Below the pieces are notes generated by a model. It did not search any database. It had not been told where the DNA came from and saw nothing but the letters and a program-made list of their open reading frames with translations. A stretch of DNA of 64,000 bases from Ruminococcus flavefaciens (GTDB lineage: Bacteria > Bacillota > Clostridia > Oscillospirales > Ruminococcaceae), in assembly GCF_900116855.1 (NCBI RefSeq), contig NZ_UETD01000005.1:186001-250000 (forward strand). Direction: 5' to 3'. Position 1 is the stretch's first letter, and each line of letters starts with the position of its first letter. Position numbers and translations under genes: made by a program. Below, piece by piece: positions 32,826 through 41,899 of this stretch.

Positions 32826-35624
32826 ATGGGAAGAATAGGAAAAAAGCTGCTGCTTTGTCTCCTTGCGGCTGCTGTCATGACTGTGCCATGCAGTGCCTAT
32901 GCAGACGGGGAGGACAATGAGACTGCCCCCGAGCTGACAGAGGAGGACACTGAGGAGACTGCCGCCGCCGAGGAGAAAGCCAAGCGCTCCGAGGCAGTGG
33001 AGAAAGCGGAGCTGTCTCAGGAGGACGCGGAGCAGTATCTGAAAAAGATAGGCTCTGCCGACGGCTTCGACGTCTACTATAAGGACAAGGACTTCGATGA
33101 TGAGCTCTGGGAAAAGGCAGGCGGCAAGCCCAAGAGCAAAAAGGACTACACCGAGGAGCAGCAGCTCCTCGCGGACAAGATCGCCGAGCTGAAAAAGCTG
33201 GGCGAGCTTGTTATAATTGATACAAAGACAGGTAAGGCTGCGGCTTCATTCAAGAGCGGCAGCAAGTGCGATGAGGGCAGGCTCTGGGTCAGCGACGCAG
33301 GCAGGTTCTTCATCATCACCGACGAGGACACTACAAAAGTCGTAAGGCTGAGACAGGTGGTCTCCACTCTCGACAGCAGATATGCATTCATCTCCTCTGA
33401 CGGAAAGACAGTGGAGATTCTTAAAAAGGACTTGAGGGGCGTTGACGAGACCTTCACCTATGACGGCATAGAGGACGGCAGACGGGTGTACACCGCAGGG
33501 GACAGCTTCGCATGGCTCACCGCCGACAGGAAGCACTTCCTCGGAGCATACCGCAGCGGCGCGGAGAATGAGAAGCTGCGCATGATAGTTGACGACAGGA
33601 GCGCTGTTTTCGGCATCGAGGTCAAGGAAACGGGCTATATATGGTGGTCGTCCCCCCTTGAAGCCACACAGGACAGAGCTGCCACAGCCCTTCTTGCGGA
33701 CGAGCTGCGCTCATCTAACGTGGTCCGCTACGGAGTGCCCCTGAAGCGCTCGGGCAACAATGTGCTGCGCTCGGGAAACGAGAACGACTGCACATTCACC
33801 GTCAAGGACATAAAGGATGGTATCCGCGTGGAGTATGACTACAAAAACGCAGGCTTTAAGGTGCCTGTGGAGTACACCCTCGGGGAGGACTGTCTCATTG
33901 CGGCTGTTAAGGTGTCCGAGATAAAGGAGACCAATGCCGCCAATGTGGTCACGGAAATGACTGTGCTGGGAAGTCTGGGAGCTGCCTCCGACAAGGAGGA
34001 GGGCTATTACGTTATCCCCGACGGCTGCGGAGCGCTGGTGCGCTTCAACAACAATCGCTCCTTCCAGAACAACATTTATCAGCAGAGAGTCTACGGTAAC
34101 GATGTTACCGCCGTGCCCCAGAACAAAGGGGCGGTGACGGGGCAGATATACCTGCCCGTCTACGGCGTGGTCAAGGAGGACAATGCCCTGCTGGCAGTTG
34201 CCGCAAAGGGCGACTCAAACGCATACCTCACTGCCAATGTGTCAAGGCAGTCTGGCAGCAGCTACAACATCTGCAACCTCTCATTCATTCTCCGCAGCAC
34301 CGACAGCTTCTATATGTCAGGCAGCAGCAACGAGAAATATACTGTATTTGAAAGCGGCAGCATAAAGTCCGACGATATTGAAATGAGATACTATCCCATC
34401 TCCAAAAAAGGCGCGGACTACACCGATATCGCCGAAAGATACCGCAGATACCTCATGGAGGAAAAGGGTGTCACAAAAAGGAGCACCGCAGGCGAGGCTC
34501 CCATGTATCTCACACTCTATGGCGGAGTTATGAAGAAAAAGCCTGTTCTGGGCATACCCATATCACTGAGGACTTCTGTCACCGACTACGGTCAGGCAGC
34601 TGATATCATCGGCAGCCTCGGCAGCGGCGGCGTGGAGGATATGGTCATTTCCTACAAGAACTGGACAAATGACGGCATAAAGAACAAGGTGGATACCGAC
34701 GGCAAGCCCTCGGGCAAGCTGGGCGGCAGGTCGGGCTTCGGAAAGCTCACCGACCTTATAAACGACAAGGGCTACAGCTTCTATCCCGTGTCCGACAACA
34801 GGGACTTCTATTCGGGCAACGGCTACTACTCCTTTACGGACACAGCGGTCCGCGTTTCGGGCTCATATTCGAGGATAGTCAGCTACGACAGAGCCTACGG
34901 CATACCAAATAAGTTCAGAAAGAATATGTCCCTGCTCTCGCCGGGCTATTTTGGCGAGGTGCTGGGGGATATCTCCGAGAACTACCCGAAAAACGGTCTT
35001 GAGGGAGTTTCCCTCGGTGACCTTACAAGCTCACTGTACGGAGACTACGGCAAGAAAGGCATATCCCGCGCAAAGGCTGAGAGCCTCCTTGAGGAGGGCT
35101 ACAGCAGGCTGGACAGCAGCCTTGAAAACGGCATACTTGCCGATACTGCCAATGCCTATGCGCTGCCCTATGTCAGCAGAATTAAGGACGTTCCCCTGAG
35201 CTCGGGCAGGTCGGATATCTTCGACGAGGATATACCGTTCTATCAGATGGTGCTCCACGGAGTCCTGCCCTATTCATCGGAAGCTATAAACGGCAGCGCC
35301 GACCCCGAGACCGCTGTGCTCATGGCAGCGGCAACGGGAAGCTGTCTAAGCTACGATATGATATACGAGGAGACAGGGGAGCTCAAAGACACGGAGCTGG
35401 ATACGCTCTATTACGCGAATTATAAATACTGGACCGACACTGCCGCAAGGGAGCAGAGTCTTCTTGCGCCAATGCTGGAGCAGGTGTCGGACAGCTTCAT
35501 TACAGGCTATGAAAGGGACGGGGACACCATAACCACGGATTATTCCAATGGTATCACCGTCACCACCGATCTGGTTGAGCGCACTGTAAGCTGGGACGGC
35601 GGAGCAATAGACCTTAAAGACTGA
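32826..35624 (+). CDS. DUF5696-type secreted protein, possible glycoside-hydrolase-like
   Basis: About 932 residues. Signal peptide about 1-25 (ends CSAYA), then an acidic Glu-rich stretch. The middle part (about 240-540) is beta-rich and resembles a galactose-mutarotase-like or N-terminal sandwich domain of glycosidases. Residues about 555-880 look like a TIM barrel (MYLTLYGGVMKKKPVLGIP at its start, then DMVISYKNW and VSLGDLTSSLYGDYG). I assign the DUF5696 family from memory of cluster context and general pattern. If catalytic, it would release sugars for the adjacent importers. Start: ATG at 32826 after AAAGGCGG; a GTG at 32820 is possible. Confidence 0.72.
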   Translation: MGRIGKKLLLCLLAAAVMTVPCSAYADGEDNETAPELTEEDTEETAAAEEKAKRSEAVEKAELSQEDAEQYLKKIGSADGFDVYYKDKDFDDELWEKAGGKPKSKKDYTEEQQLLADKIAELKKLGELVIIDTKTGKAAASFKSGSKCDEGRLWVSDAGRFFIITDEDTTKVVRLRQVVSTLDSRYAFISSDGKTVEILKKDLRGVDETFTYDGIEDGRRVYTAGDSFAWLTADRKHFLGAYRSGAENEKLRMIVDDRSAVFGIEVKETGYIWWSSPLEATQDRAATALLADELRSSNVVRYGVPLKRSGNNVLRSGNENDCTFTVKDIKDGIRVEYDYKNAGFKVPVEYTLGEDCLIAAVKVSEIKETNAANVVTEMTVLGSLGAASDKEEGYYVIPDGCGALVRFNNNRSFQNNIYQQRVYGNDVTAVPQNKGAVTGQIYLPVYGVVKEDNALLAVAAKGDSNAYLTANVSRQSGSSYNICNLSFILRSTDSFYMSGSSNEKYTVFESGSIKSDDIEMRYYPISKKGADYTDIAERYRRYLMEEKGVTKRSTAGEAPMYLTLYGGVMKKKPVLGIPISLRTSVTDYGQAADIIGSLGSGGVEDMVISYKNWTNDGIKNKVDTDGKPSGKLGGRSGFGKLTDLINDKGYSFYPVSDNRDFYSGNGYYSFTDTAVRVSGSYSRIVSYDRAYGIPNKFRKNMSLLSPGYFGEVLGDISENYPKNGLEGVSLGDLTSSLYGDYGKKGISRAKAESLLEEGYSRLDSSLENGILADTANAYALPYVSRIKDVPLSSGRSDIFDEDIPFYQMVLHGVLPYSSEAINGSADPETAVLMAAATGSCLSYDMIYEETGELKDTELDTLYYANYKYWTDTAAREQSLLAPMLEQVSDSFITGYERDGDTITTDYSNGITVTTDLVERTVSWDGGAIDLKD

Positions 35625-35641
35625 CAGGGAAGGAGGAAAAT

Positions 35642-36580
35642 ATGAGCGGAAAGACTGCCCCTGCGGCAGAAAGCAGGAAAAAACGCCGCATAATGTCATA
35701 TCAGCGGCGGAAATCAATGTACGGCTACGGCTTCATAAGCCTGTGGCTCATAGGAACAATACTGTTCTTCCTCATCCCTCTGGGAAAGTCGCTGTGGTAC
35801 TCATTCTGCGATGTTTCCGTAGAGCCCGGTGCGCTGAAAACGCAGTTCGTGGGACTGAAAAACTACAACGTCGTCCTCAATGAGGACCCCTACTATACGG
35901 ACTACCTCATAGACACCCTGCTGGAGACCCTGTGGAAGACTCCGCTGATACTGGTTTTCTCCCTGTTCATAGCGGTCATACTCAATCAGAAGTTCAGGGG
36001 AAGGACTCTGGCAAGAGCAGTTTTCTTCCTGCCCGTCATCATCGCCACGGGACCTGTTTTCAGAATAATCAGCGGCGATATGGAGTCCACGGGCAACGCA
36101 GGCGCCGAGCAGTTCTCGACTATGTTCTCCACGGACCTTGTGGGCGAGCTCATGGAGTTCCTCGGCATTTACGGCATAAGCGACAGAATGAACACCTTTA
36201 TCACAGCTGTGGCAGACAACGTATTCGGCATAGTCTGGAGCTCGGGAATACAGATACTGCTGTTCCTTGCAGGTCTTCAGAACATATCTAAGGACGTCAG
36301 GGAAGCCGCACAGATGGAGGGAGCTACGGCATGGGAGTACTTCTGGAAGATCGTTTTCCCCTCGGTGAGCCCATTCATACTGGCTAACCTTATATTCACT
36401 GTCATAGACTCCTTTACCAACCCCATGAACAGCGTCATGAACCGTATCGTGGCGATGAAGAACCAGTGGGAGTTCGGAGGAGCCTCTGCAATGGCATGGG
36501 TGTACTTCGCCATAGTTCTGGGAGCCATAGGCGTTTTTGCATGGCTGACAGGCAAATTCATACAATACGAGACCGACTGA
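35642..36580 (+). CDS. carbohydrate ABC transporter permease (cluster B, pair 2, MalF type)
   Basis: 312 residues, basic start (RKKRRIMSYQRRK) and six helices from about 28. The EAA loop EAAQMEGATAWEYFWKIVFP is near 222. It follows the DUF5696-type gene by 17 bases with GGAGG before the ATG. It is the first half of a second permease pair in the same operon, unusual because only one solute-binding protein is present. Confidence 0.93.
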   Translation: MSGKTAPAAESRKKRRIMSYQRRKSMYGYGFISLWLIGTILFFLIPLGKSLWYSFCDVSVEPGALKTQFVGLKNYNVVLNEDPYYTDYLIDTLLETLWKTPLILVFSLFIAVILNQKFRGRTLARAVFFLPVIIATGPVFRIISGDMESTGNAGAEQFSTMFSTDLVGELMEFLGIYGISDRMNTFITAVADNVFGIVWSSGIQILLFLAGLQNISKDVREAAQMEGATAWEYFWKIVFPSVSPFILANLIFTVIDSFTNPMNSVMNRIVAMKNQWEFGGASAMAWVYFAIVLGAIGVFAWLTGKFIQYETD

Positions 36581-36593
36581 GGAGGTGAGAAGC

Positions 36594-37625
36594 ATGGCTG
36601 ATGAGACAGCTGCACCAAAGGTAAAGTCCGCCGAGGAGATAGGCGGAGGCATGAGCAGGCGTCAGCTGAAAAAGCTGCATATGCAGTCCATGACCCGTGA
36701 GGAGAGAGGCTATCTGCGCAGAAAGGCTGCCGCAGAGAAGGTCTGGCCCGTATTCAGGGCAGTCATACTCATCGGGCTGGGCTTCGTCATCATGTATCCT
36801 CTTATATATATGATAAGCTGCGCCTTCAGAGAGAGGGCGGACATGAGCGACCCCACCGTAATGTGGATACCGAGACACTACACCTTCAGAATAATAACCG
36901 AGACCATAGACGCTATGGACTACTGGAAGACTCTGGGGAATACCCTGCTGCTGAATATAGGCTGCTCGCTGGTGCAGGTCATATCCTGTGCCATAACGGG
37001 CTACGGCTTTGCGAGATTTGAGTTCAGAGGCAAGAAGCTGTTCTTTGTCATAGTCATAATGATGATACTGGTGCCGACACAGGTAATATCACTGCCGCTT
37101 TACACGCTTTTCCGATACTTCGGCATAAAGGGGCTGTTCAGCGTGAACCTCATCGACAGCAGGCTTACCATGTACCTGCCTGCAATGACTGCAAACGGCA
37201 TACGCGCAGGACTGATGATATTCATATTCAGGCAGTTCTTCAAGGGGCTTCCCCGTGAGCTTGAGGACGCGGCATACATAGACGGCTGCGGACCGTTCAG
37301 AACATTCGTGAGCGTTATCGCGCCAAATGCGGCACCTGCCTTCCTGACGGTGTTCCTGTTCTCGGTGGTGTGGTACTGGAACGATTACTATGTGAGCAAC
37401 ACTTTCTTCACTAACACAAAGACAATAGCCCTTATGCTGACAAATCTGGACAATGAGCTGAAGATAAGGCTGTTCAACGACCCTACTGTGCAGATAAGTC
37501 CGAGAGAGCAGATAGTCTGGAAGGAAGCAGGCTGCCTGCTGTCAATAGCACCTGTGCTGCTGATGTATGTGTTCATGCAGAAGCACTTCACCGAGGGCAT
37601 AGAGCGCTCAGGCATCGTCGGATAA
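36594..37625 (+). CDS. carbohydrate ABC transporter permease (cluster B, pair 2, MalG type)
   Basis: About 343 residues, longer than usual because of a 50-residue charged N-terminal extension before the first helix (about 58-78). The EAA region is EDAAYIDGCGPFRTFVSVIA near 225, with Asp in place of the second Ala position. Start: ATG at 36594 eight bases after GGAGG. Last gene of cluster B; a palindromic terminator follows. Confidence 0.92.
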   Translation: MADETAAPKVKSAEEIGGGMSRRQLKKLHMQSMTREERGYLRRKAAAEKVWPVFRAVILIGLGFVIMYPLIYMISCAFRERADMSDPTVMWIPRHYTFRIITETIDAMDYWKTLGNTLLLNIGCSLVQVISCAITGYGFARFEFRGKKLFFVIVIMMILVPTQVISLPLYTLFRYFGIKGLFSVNLIDSRLTMYLPAMTANGIRAGLMIFIFRQFFKGLPRELEDAAYIDGCGPFRTFVSVIAPNAAPAFLTVFLFSVVWYWNDYYVSNTFFTNTKTIALMLTNLDNELKIRLFNDPTVQISPREQIVWKEAGCLLSIAPVLLMYVFMQKHFTEGIERSGIVG

Positions 37626-37650
37626 TTTCAGTTGAGAGTTTAAAGTTGAG

Positions 37651-37711
37651 AGTTGAGAGTTATGTTAACGCCCCGAGCGTAAACATAAGCTTTCAGCTCT
37701 CAACTTTTTAT
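37651..37711 (+). terminator. palindromic terminator of cluster B
   Basis: AGTTGAGAG/CTCTCAACT outer stem, TTATGTT/AACATAA middle stem and ACGC/GCGT tip, then TTTTTATT. Direct copies of AGTTGAGAGTT just upstream (37631-37659) show it belongs to a short repeat array. Confidence 0.85.
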
Positions 37712-37739
37712 TGACAAGTTGCCTGTAAGAGCGTATAAT
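37711..37739 (+). promoter_or_regulatory. sigma-A promoter of the GDPD gene
   Basis: TTGACA (37711-37716), 17-base spacer, TATAAT (37734-37739): perfect consensus. Confidence 0.95.
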
Positions 37740-37771
37740 TTAAGTATATTCACTTGTTCGGAGTAAAACAC

Positions 37772-39586
37772 ATGAAAAAGATCCTGAAAACCACAGGTGT
37801 TTTCCTGAGAGCTGTCCCTCACTTCCTCATATTTGAACTTATATTCAAGCTCCTGCTGCTTGCCATCGGTACTCCCGTGCTGGCGCTGCTGCTGAAGCTG
37901 ACAATGAAGCTCTCGGGCATAAATTACCTTAATGACGAAAATCTTCTCGTTTATCTGAAGCATCCCGCCACGATCATCGTTATCGTGCTGATGCTCTTTT
38001 GTTATGCCTTTTTCTCCTTTGTGGAGCTGTCCGCACTTGCCGCCTGCTTCTCCTGCTTCGGCAAGGGTGAGCGGATATTCACGGGAGGTATGTTCAGGAC
38101 GGGACTGCGCGCCTTCGGAAAAGCCTTCAAGGGCTCGGGCATAGTCTCCTTCCTTGCATATATGGCTGTCATGCCTCTGGCGCAGTTCTCGCTGTCCTCA
38201 GGTATGTTCATGGCACCGCTTATGCCTGTGCTGAGGAGGATATTCTACTCTGTCAGCGGCAGTATGGCTATCGCCTCATACATACTTATACAGCTGTTGT
38301 TCATCATTCTGATGATAAACGGAAGCTACAGCATACACTACCTCATACTGACGAAGTACTCCTTCCGCGACTGTATAAAAAAGAGCCGCGAGAAGATCAG
38401 CGGTCAGCGCGTTAAAATGATAATCTCACTGTTCCTGTGGAGCCTTGCCGTCGTGCTCATCATAGCGGCTGTCACATTCGGACTGAGCTTCATCATAGTA
38501 TTCATCATCAAGGGCTTCTCCGAGCCGAGAGCAGCTTTCGGTACTGCGCTGAAGGTGCTGCGCTATACATGGAGCGTATTTACTGCTGTTTCCGCATTCT
38601 TCTCCGCACCTGCGGTGATGTGCTGGCTTACAAATAAATTCCTTGCCGACAACAAGGATGAGGAGCTGGTGCTGCCCAACAATAGCATAAAGAAGATGAA
38701 GCGCGGACACAGCGCTATTCTGGTCACTGTACTTATCGCGACAGGTCTTGTTATGAACCTGTCCTATTTCAAGGCGCTGTCACAGGGAAATGTCAGCCTT
38801 AACGTGGGAGTCCTGAGCAGGACTCAGGTAACGGCGCACAGAGGCTTTTCGAGAAAAGCTCCCGAGAACACGCTGCCTGCCTTTGAGGCGGCTATGGACT
38901 GCGGCGCGGATTATATCGAGCTGGACGTGCAGCTCACTGCCGATGATGTTCTCGTGGTCTGCCACGATGACAAGCTTGACCGTACCACCGACGGCACAGG
39001 CAAGCTGAGCAGCTATACCTACGACGAGCTCATGCAGTTCTCGGCAGGCTCATGGTTCGGCAAGGACGGCGAGTTCGACGATGTACGCATACCGTCCATG
39101 ACTGAGGTGCTTGACCTTGTGGGGAAGGACATCATGCTGAACATAGAGATAAAGCGCTCCGGAGACCCAAAGCGAACCGCCGAAAAGGTGGTGGAGCTGG
39201 TGGAGGAGTACGGCATAGTAAATTCCTGCTATGTGACCTCTTTCTCCTATCCTGCGCTGAAAAAGGTGAAGCAGCTCAACCCAAAGATAAAGACAGCCTT
39301 TATTGCAAATCTTGCTACGGCGACTTCATATGCGCAGCTGCCCTACATAGATGCGGTGAGCATGAACTACCTCTTTGTCAACCAGAGCGTGGTCAACTCT
39401 GCCCACCATAACGGCAAGCGCATATTTGTATGGACGGTTGACCGACAGAGCGAGATGCAGAAGATGATGGCTCTCGGCGTGGACAATATCATCACCGACC
39501 GCCCTGACAGAGCTCTTGATGTGGTCAATTCCAAGTCGGTGGGCGACACAGTTCTGACAGTGCTGAAATATATTTTCGGAAGCTGA
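37772..39586 (+). CDS. membrane-anchored glycerophosphodiester phosphodiesterase
   Basis: About 604 residues. The first 340 form a GPDPase_memb-type membrane domain of about eight helices. The C-terminal 250 are a GDPD catalytic domain: TAHRGFSRKAPENTLPAFEA (about 349-368) gives the first catalytic His and the Glu; ELDVQLTADDVLVVCHDDKLD holds the metal ligands and second His; NIEIKRSG follows. It hydrolyses glycerophosphodiesters to glycerol-3-phosphate and an alcohol, probably at the outer membrane face acting on lipoteichoic-acid-like or lipid head groups. Start: ATG at 37772 after GGAG. Single-gene unit. Confidence 0.92.
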   Translation: MKKILKTTGVFLRAVPHFLIFELIFKLLLLAIGTPVLALLLKLTMKLSGINYLNDENLLVYLKHPATIIVIVLMLFCYAFFSFVELSALAACFSCFGKGERIFTGGMFRTGLRAFGKAFKGSGIVSFLAYMAVMPLAQFSLSSGMFMAPLMPVLRRIFYSVSGSMAIASYILIQLLFIILMINGSYSIHYLILTKYSFRDCIKKSREKISGQRVKMIISLFLWSLAVVLIIAAVTFGLSFIIVFIIKGFSEPRAAFGTALKVLRYTWSVFTAVSAFFSAPAVMCWLTNKFLADNKDEELVLPNNSIKKMKRGHSAILVTVLIATGLVMNLSYFKALSQGNVSLNVGVLSRTQVTAHRGFSRKAPENTLPAFEAAMDCGADYIELDVQLTADDVLVVCHDDKLDRTTDGTGKLSSYTYDELMQFSAGSWFGKDGEFDDVRIPSMTEVLDLVGKDIMLNIEIKRSGDPKRTAEKVVELVEEYGIVNSCYVTSFSYPALKKVKQLNPKIKTAFIANLATATSYAQLPYIDAVSMNYLFVNQSVVNSAHHNGKRIFVWTVDRQSEMQKMMALGVDNIITDRPDRALDVVNSKSVGDTVLTVLKYIFGS

Positions 39587-39628
39587 GAGATTATGCGGAA
39601 ATATCCGTCTAAAAAATATGAGCAGCTA

Positions 39629-39657
39629 TTGACAGTGCTGTGACGGGCTGATATAAT
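39629..39657 (+). promoter_or_regulatory. sigma-A promoter of the acyltransferase gene
   Basis: TTGACA (39629-39634), 17-base spacer, TATAAT (39652-39657). Confidence 0.93.
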
Positions 39658-39722
39658 GATAAGGAAACAGTGACACGGCGATACTGCAAATGAAAGAATA
39701 TAAAACGTGGAGGTATTACATA

Positions 39723-41003
39723 ATGGAAAAGAAACAGAAGGCTGCTGCCGAAAAAGAAACAGCCAAAAAGGCAGCCGATACCAAGGACAAAAAGCCCAAG
39801 GATACGGGCAAGGAGGTCAAGGCAGCCGAAGCGGCAGCACCCGCAGCTCCTGCTGTGCCTATGAAGCCGTATTTCGCAGGAATAGACATTGTAAAGATAC
39901 TTGCGGTAATACTTGTTATCAGCGTACATTTCTTCTTGTATAACGGCTTCTACTATACCCCCCTTACAAACACCTCGGCTGTGGGTCCCATCGCTATGCG
40001 CTGGTTTGCCTACACCTGCGTTCCTCTGTTCATGATATCCACGGGATACCTCATGAAGAACAAGACTTTCAGTGCGAAGTACTACACGGGAATTATCAAG
40101 ATAATCGTCATTTACCTTGTCATCAGCGTCATATGTCTGAAGTTCAAGCAGGACATCCAGCACTATGAATTCAAGAACTGGGATATATTCAAGGGCTTCC
40201 TTGAGTACAGCAACGCACAGTACGGCTGGTACATCAACTACTACATCGCGCTCTTTCTTGCTATCCCGTTCATCAACCTTGCGTTCAACGGCTGCAAGAA
40301 CAACAAGCAGAAGTTCATAATGACCTTAACTGTTTTTGCATTTACCATATTTGCAAGAAGCTTTTTCCTCGGCTTTGACAGAGACACCCAGATAAAGGCG
40401 CTGCCAGATTATCTCAACGGTGCGTGGCCTCTGGCTTACTACTATGTGGGCGCCTTCATACGCGACTGTCCGCCTAAGAGAAATATCCGCAACAAGCTCA
40501 TCATCTTTGCCTGCTTCTGCGCTTCACTGGGCTTCCTTACATGGAGCACCTACAAGCAGAGCGTCGCAGATGTAGAGAACGAGCAGCACTTCCTTTCATG
40601 GCACTTCAACGACTACGGAACATACCCCGTTTTCCTTGTTGCGGTCTGCATATTCCTGCTGCTCTTTGACATCACCACAAAGAACAAGGGCGTCAAGTTC
40701 GTGCTCCGTCAGCTTTCGGGAGTTACCCTTGCCACATACCTTATCTCCTACATCTTTGACAATATGTTCTACAACAGCTGGCAGAAGGACATGAATTCCG
40801 AGCGCCATATCGGCTTCAACGAGAAGTACGCCGAGGTGGGCGAGCGTCTCGGTCACTGGTACGAGGTAGTGCCCAAGATATTCATATGCTCACTTATCAG
40901 CGCTATCGTCATCCACAAGCTGTACGACCTCTGCGTATTCCTTCTGAAGAAGGGCGTCGAGGCTGCTAAGGCTGAGAAGGAAGCGACAGCTGTCGAGAAG
41001 TAA
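39723..41003 (+). CDS. acyltransferase 3 family membrane protein
   Basis: About 426 residues. A 45-residue Lys/Ala-rich, low-complexity N-terminal tail precedes ten helices of an acyltransferase-3 domain (about 52-405). The family motif FAGIDIVKILAVILVISVHF holds the expected His near residue 70. Such enzymes O-acylate cell-wall or exopolysaccharide sugars, or lipids. The C-terminus repeats the Ala/Glu/Lys-rich composition. Start: ATG at 39723 nine bases after GGAGG. Single-gene unit with its own promoter and terminator. The charged tails on both ends are unusual and probably cytoplasmic. Confidence 0.88.
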   Translation: MEKKQKAAAEKETAKKAADTKDKKPKDTGKEVKAAEAAAPAAPAVPMKPYFAGIDIVKILAVILVISVHFFLYNGFYYTPLTNTSAVGPIAMRWFAYTCVPLFMISTGYLMKNKTFSAKYYTGIIKIIVIYLVISVICLKFKQDIQHYEFKNWDIFKGFLEYSNAQYGWYINYYIALFLAIPFINLAFNGCKNNKQKFIMTLTVFAFTIFARSFFLGFDRDTQIKALPDYLNGAWPLAYYYVGAFIRDCPPKRNIRNKLIIFACFCASLGFLTWSTYKQSVADVENEQHFLSWHFNDYGTYPVFLVAVCIFLLLFDITTKNKGVKFVLRQLSGVTLATYLISYIFDNMFYNSWQKDMNSERHIGFNEKYAEVGERLGHWYEVVPKIFICSLISAIVIHKLYDLCVFLLKKGVEAAKAEKEATAVEK

Positions 41004-41010
41004 AATACCG

Positions 41011-41051
41011 CTCCCGAGGGCGAAAAACAGCTCTCGGGAGGTTCTTTTTCC
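41011..41051 (+). terminator. Rho-independent terminator after the acyltransferase
   Basis: CTCCCGAG/CTCGGGAG 8-bp stem with a 14-base loop, followed by GTTCTTTTTC. Confidence 0.88.
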
Positions 41052-41123
41052 AATGGGAAGCAGATATAGTTAAAACAAAATTATCGTTCATTAAAAATTT
41101 ACAATTACAATTTCTGCAAATTG

Positions 41124-41152
41124 TTGATTTATCCCTATATATGTGGTATAAT
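41124..41152 (+). promoter_or_regulatory. sigma-A promoter of the ribosomal protein operon
   Basis: TTGATT (41124-41129), 17-base spacer ending TGTGG, TATAAT (41147-41152). It lies in an AT-rich region, as is common for strong ribosomal promoters. Confidence 0.85.
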
Positions 41153-41158
41153 AGGTTA

Positions 41159-41475
41159 CGTTGAGTGCGCTGATATGCGCGCTGACTGCAGAAGATATGC
41201 GTTGAAGCGGAAGGTTGCTGCCGGTATGGCAGGTAATTTCCGTGGAGTATGTCCGATTTTAAACCGGGCGAATGGGATATCGAACACAGTTTGTGGTTAT
41301 TCTTCACGCAGCTTGCGTATGCGTGGATTATGCTCTTTTTGTGCTCATATTTTGTTAAGACGGCTCGGAAAACAACGGTTTTTCGAGTTTTTTTATGAGA
41401 TGAGGCATGAAACACACGGAAACGTGTGATATTCCAATCTGCGTCCCCGTAATTAATTCCAAGGAGGCGAAAATA
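41159..41475 (+). promoter_or_regulatory. long structured leader of the S10 operon with internal terminator
   Basis: About 315 untranslated bases. Helices seen: GGAA/TTCC (41209/41241) enclosing CTGCC/GGCAG (41218-41232); CACGCA/TGCGTG (41305-41325); a 10-bp terminator stem (41364-41387) directly followed by seven T residues; and CACACG-GAAA-CGTGTG (41413-41428), a GNRA-type tetraloop hairpin just before the rpsJ ribosome-binding site. The internal terminator implies attenuation, as known for the E. coli S10 leader through L4. The sequence is not the E. coli leader as far as I can tell. Confidence 0.65.
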
Positions 41476-41790
41476 ATGGCAGTCAACGAAAAGATCAGAT
41501 TCAAGATCAAGGGCTACGATCACGCTACTGTTGATATTGCAGCAGCTAAGATCGTTGAGGCAGCTAAGAGAAGCGGTGCAAGAGTTTCGGGACCTATCCC
41601 GCTCCCTACCGACAAGGAAGTTGTTACAATTCTCCGTGCTGTACACAAGTACAAGGACAGCCGTGAGCAGTTCGAGATGAGAACTCACAAGAGACTCGTA
41701 GACGTTATCCGTCCTACTGAGAAGACTTCAGCTGCTCTTGAGAAGCTCGAGATCCCCGCAGGCGTAGACGTTGTTATGGAAGTCAAGTAA
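41476..41790 (+). CDS. rpsJ: 30S ribosomal protein S10
   Basis: 104 residues, full length (uS10). It carries the conserved core [11 protein letters not shown] and [34 protein letters not shown] loop that reaches the 30S head; the same protein also acts in antitermination as NusE. Start: ATG at 41476 after AAGGAGG; longer reading frames start inside the leader. First gene of a 30-gene operon with the order usual for Firmicutes. The 109-base gap to rplC holds a folded RNA. Confidence 0.98.
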   Translation: MAVNEKIRFKIKGYDHATVDIAAAKIVEAAKRSGARVSGPIPLPTDKEVVTILRAVHKYKDSREQFEMRTHKRLVDVIRPTEKTSAALEKLEIPAGVDVVMEVK

Positions 41791-41899
41791 TTGACCGAAA
41801 TTACGCTTGAAACCACCGCTCGGGAAGCGGGATGACGGTAGACCGTCGGTCATGTTGATGTGTAAATCATCAACCAATAACCTATAGGAGGAAAAGAAA
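41791..41899 (+). promoter_or_regulatory. folded intergenic RNA between rpsJ and rplC
   Basis: TGACC (41792-41796) pairs with GGTCA (41848-41852), enclosing hairpins CCGCT-CGGGA-AGCGG (41816-41830) and GACGG-TAGA-CCGTC (41834-41847): a compact three-way junction. A further hairpin TTGATG/CATCAA follows just before the rplC binding site. Other gaps in the operon are only about 0-75 bases. Confidence 0.6.

Noticed and set aside
36594..37625. Degraded permease because of the altered EAA loop (EDAAYIDG)
   Set aside because: The Gly and spacing of the loop are kept and the frame is intact; EAA loops vary in this family.
41159..41395. Known housekeeping RNA (6S, SRP, RNase P or tmRNA) ahead of the ribosomal operon
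   Set aside because: I could not find the conserved cores of these RNAs; a ribosomal leader fits position and terminator better.
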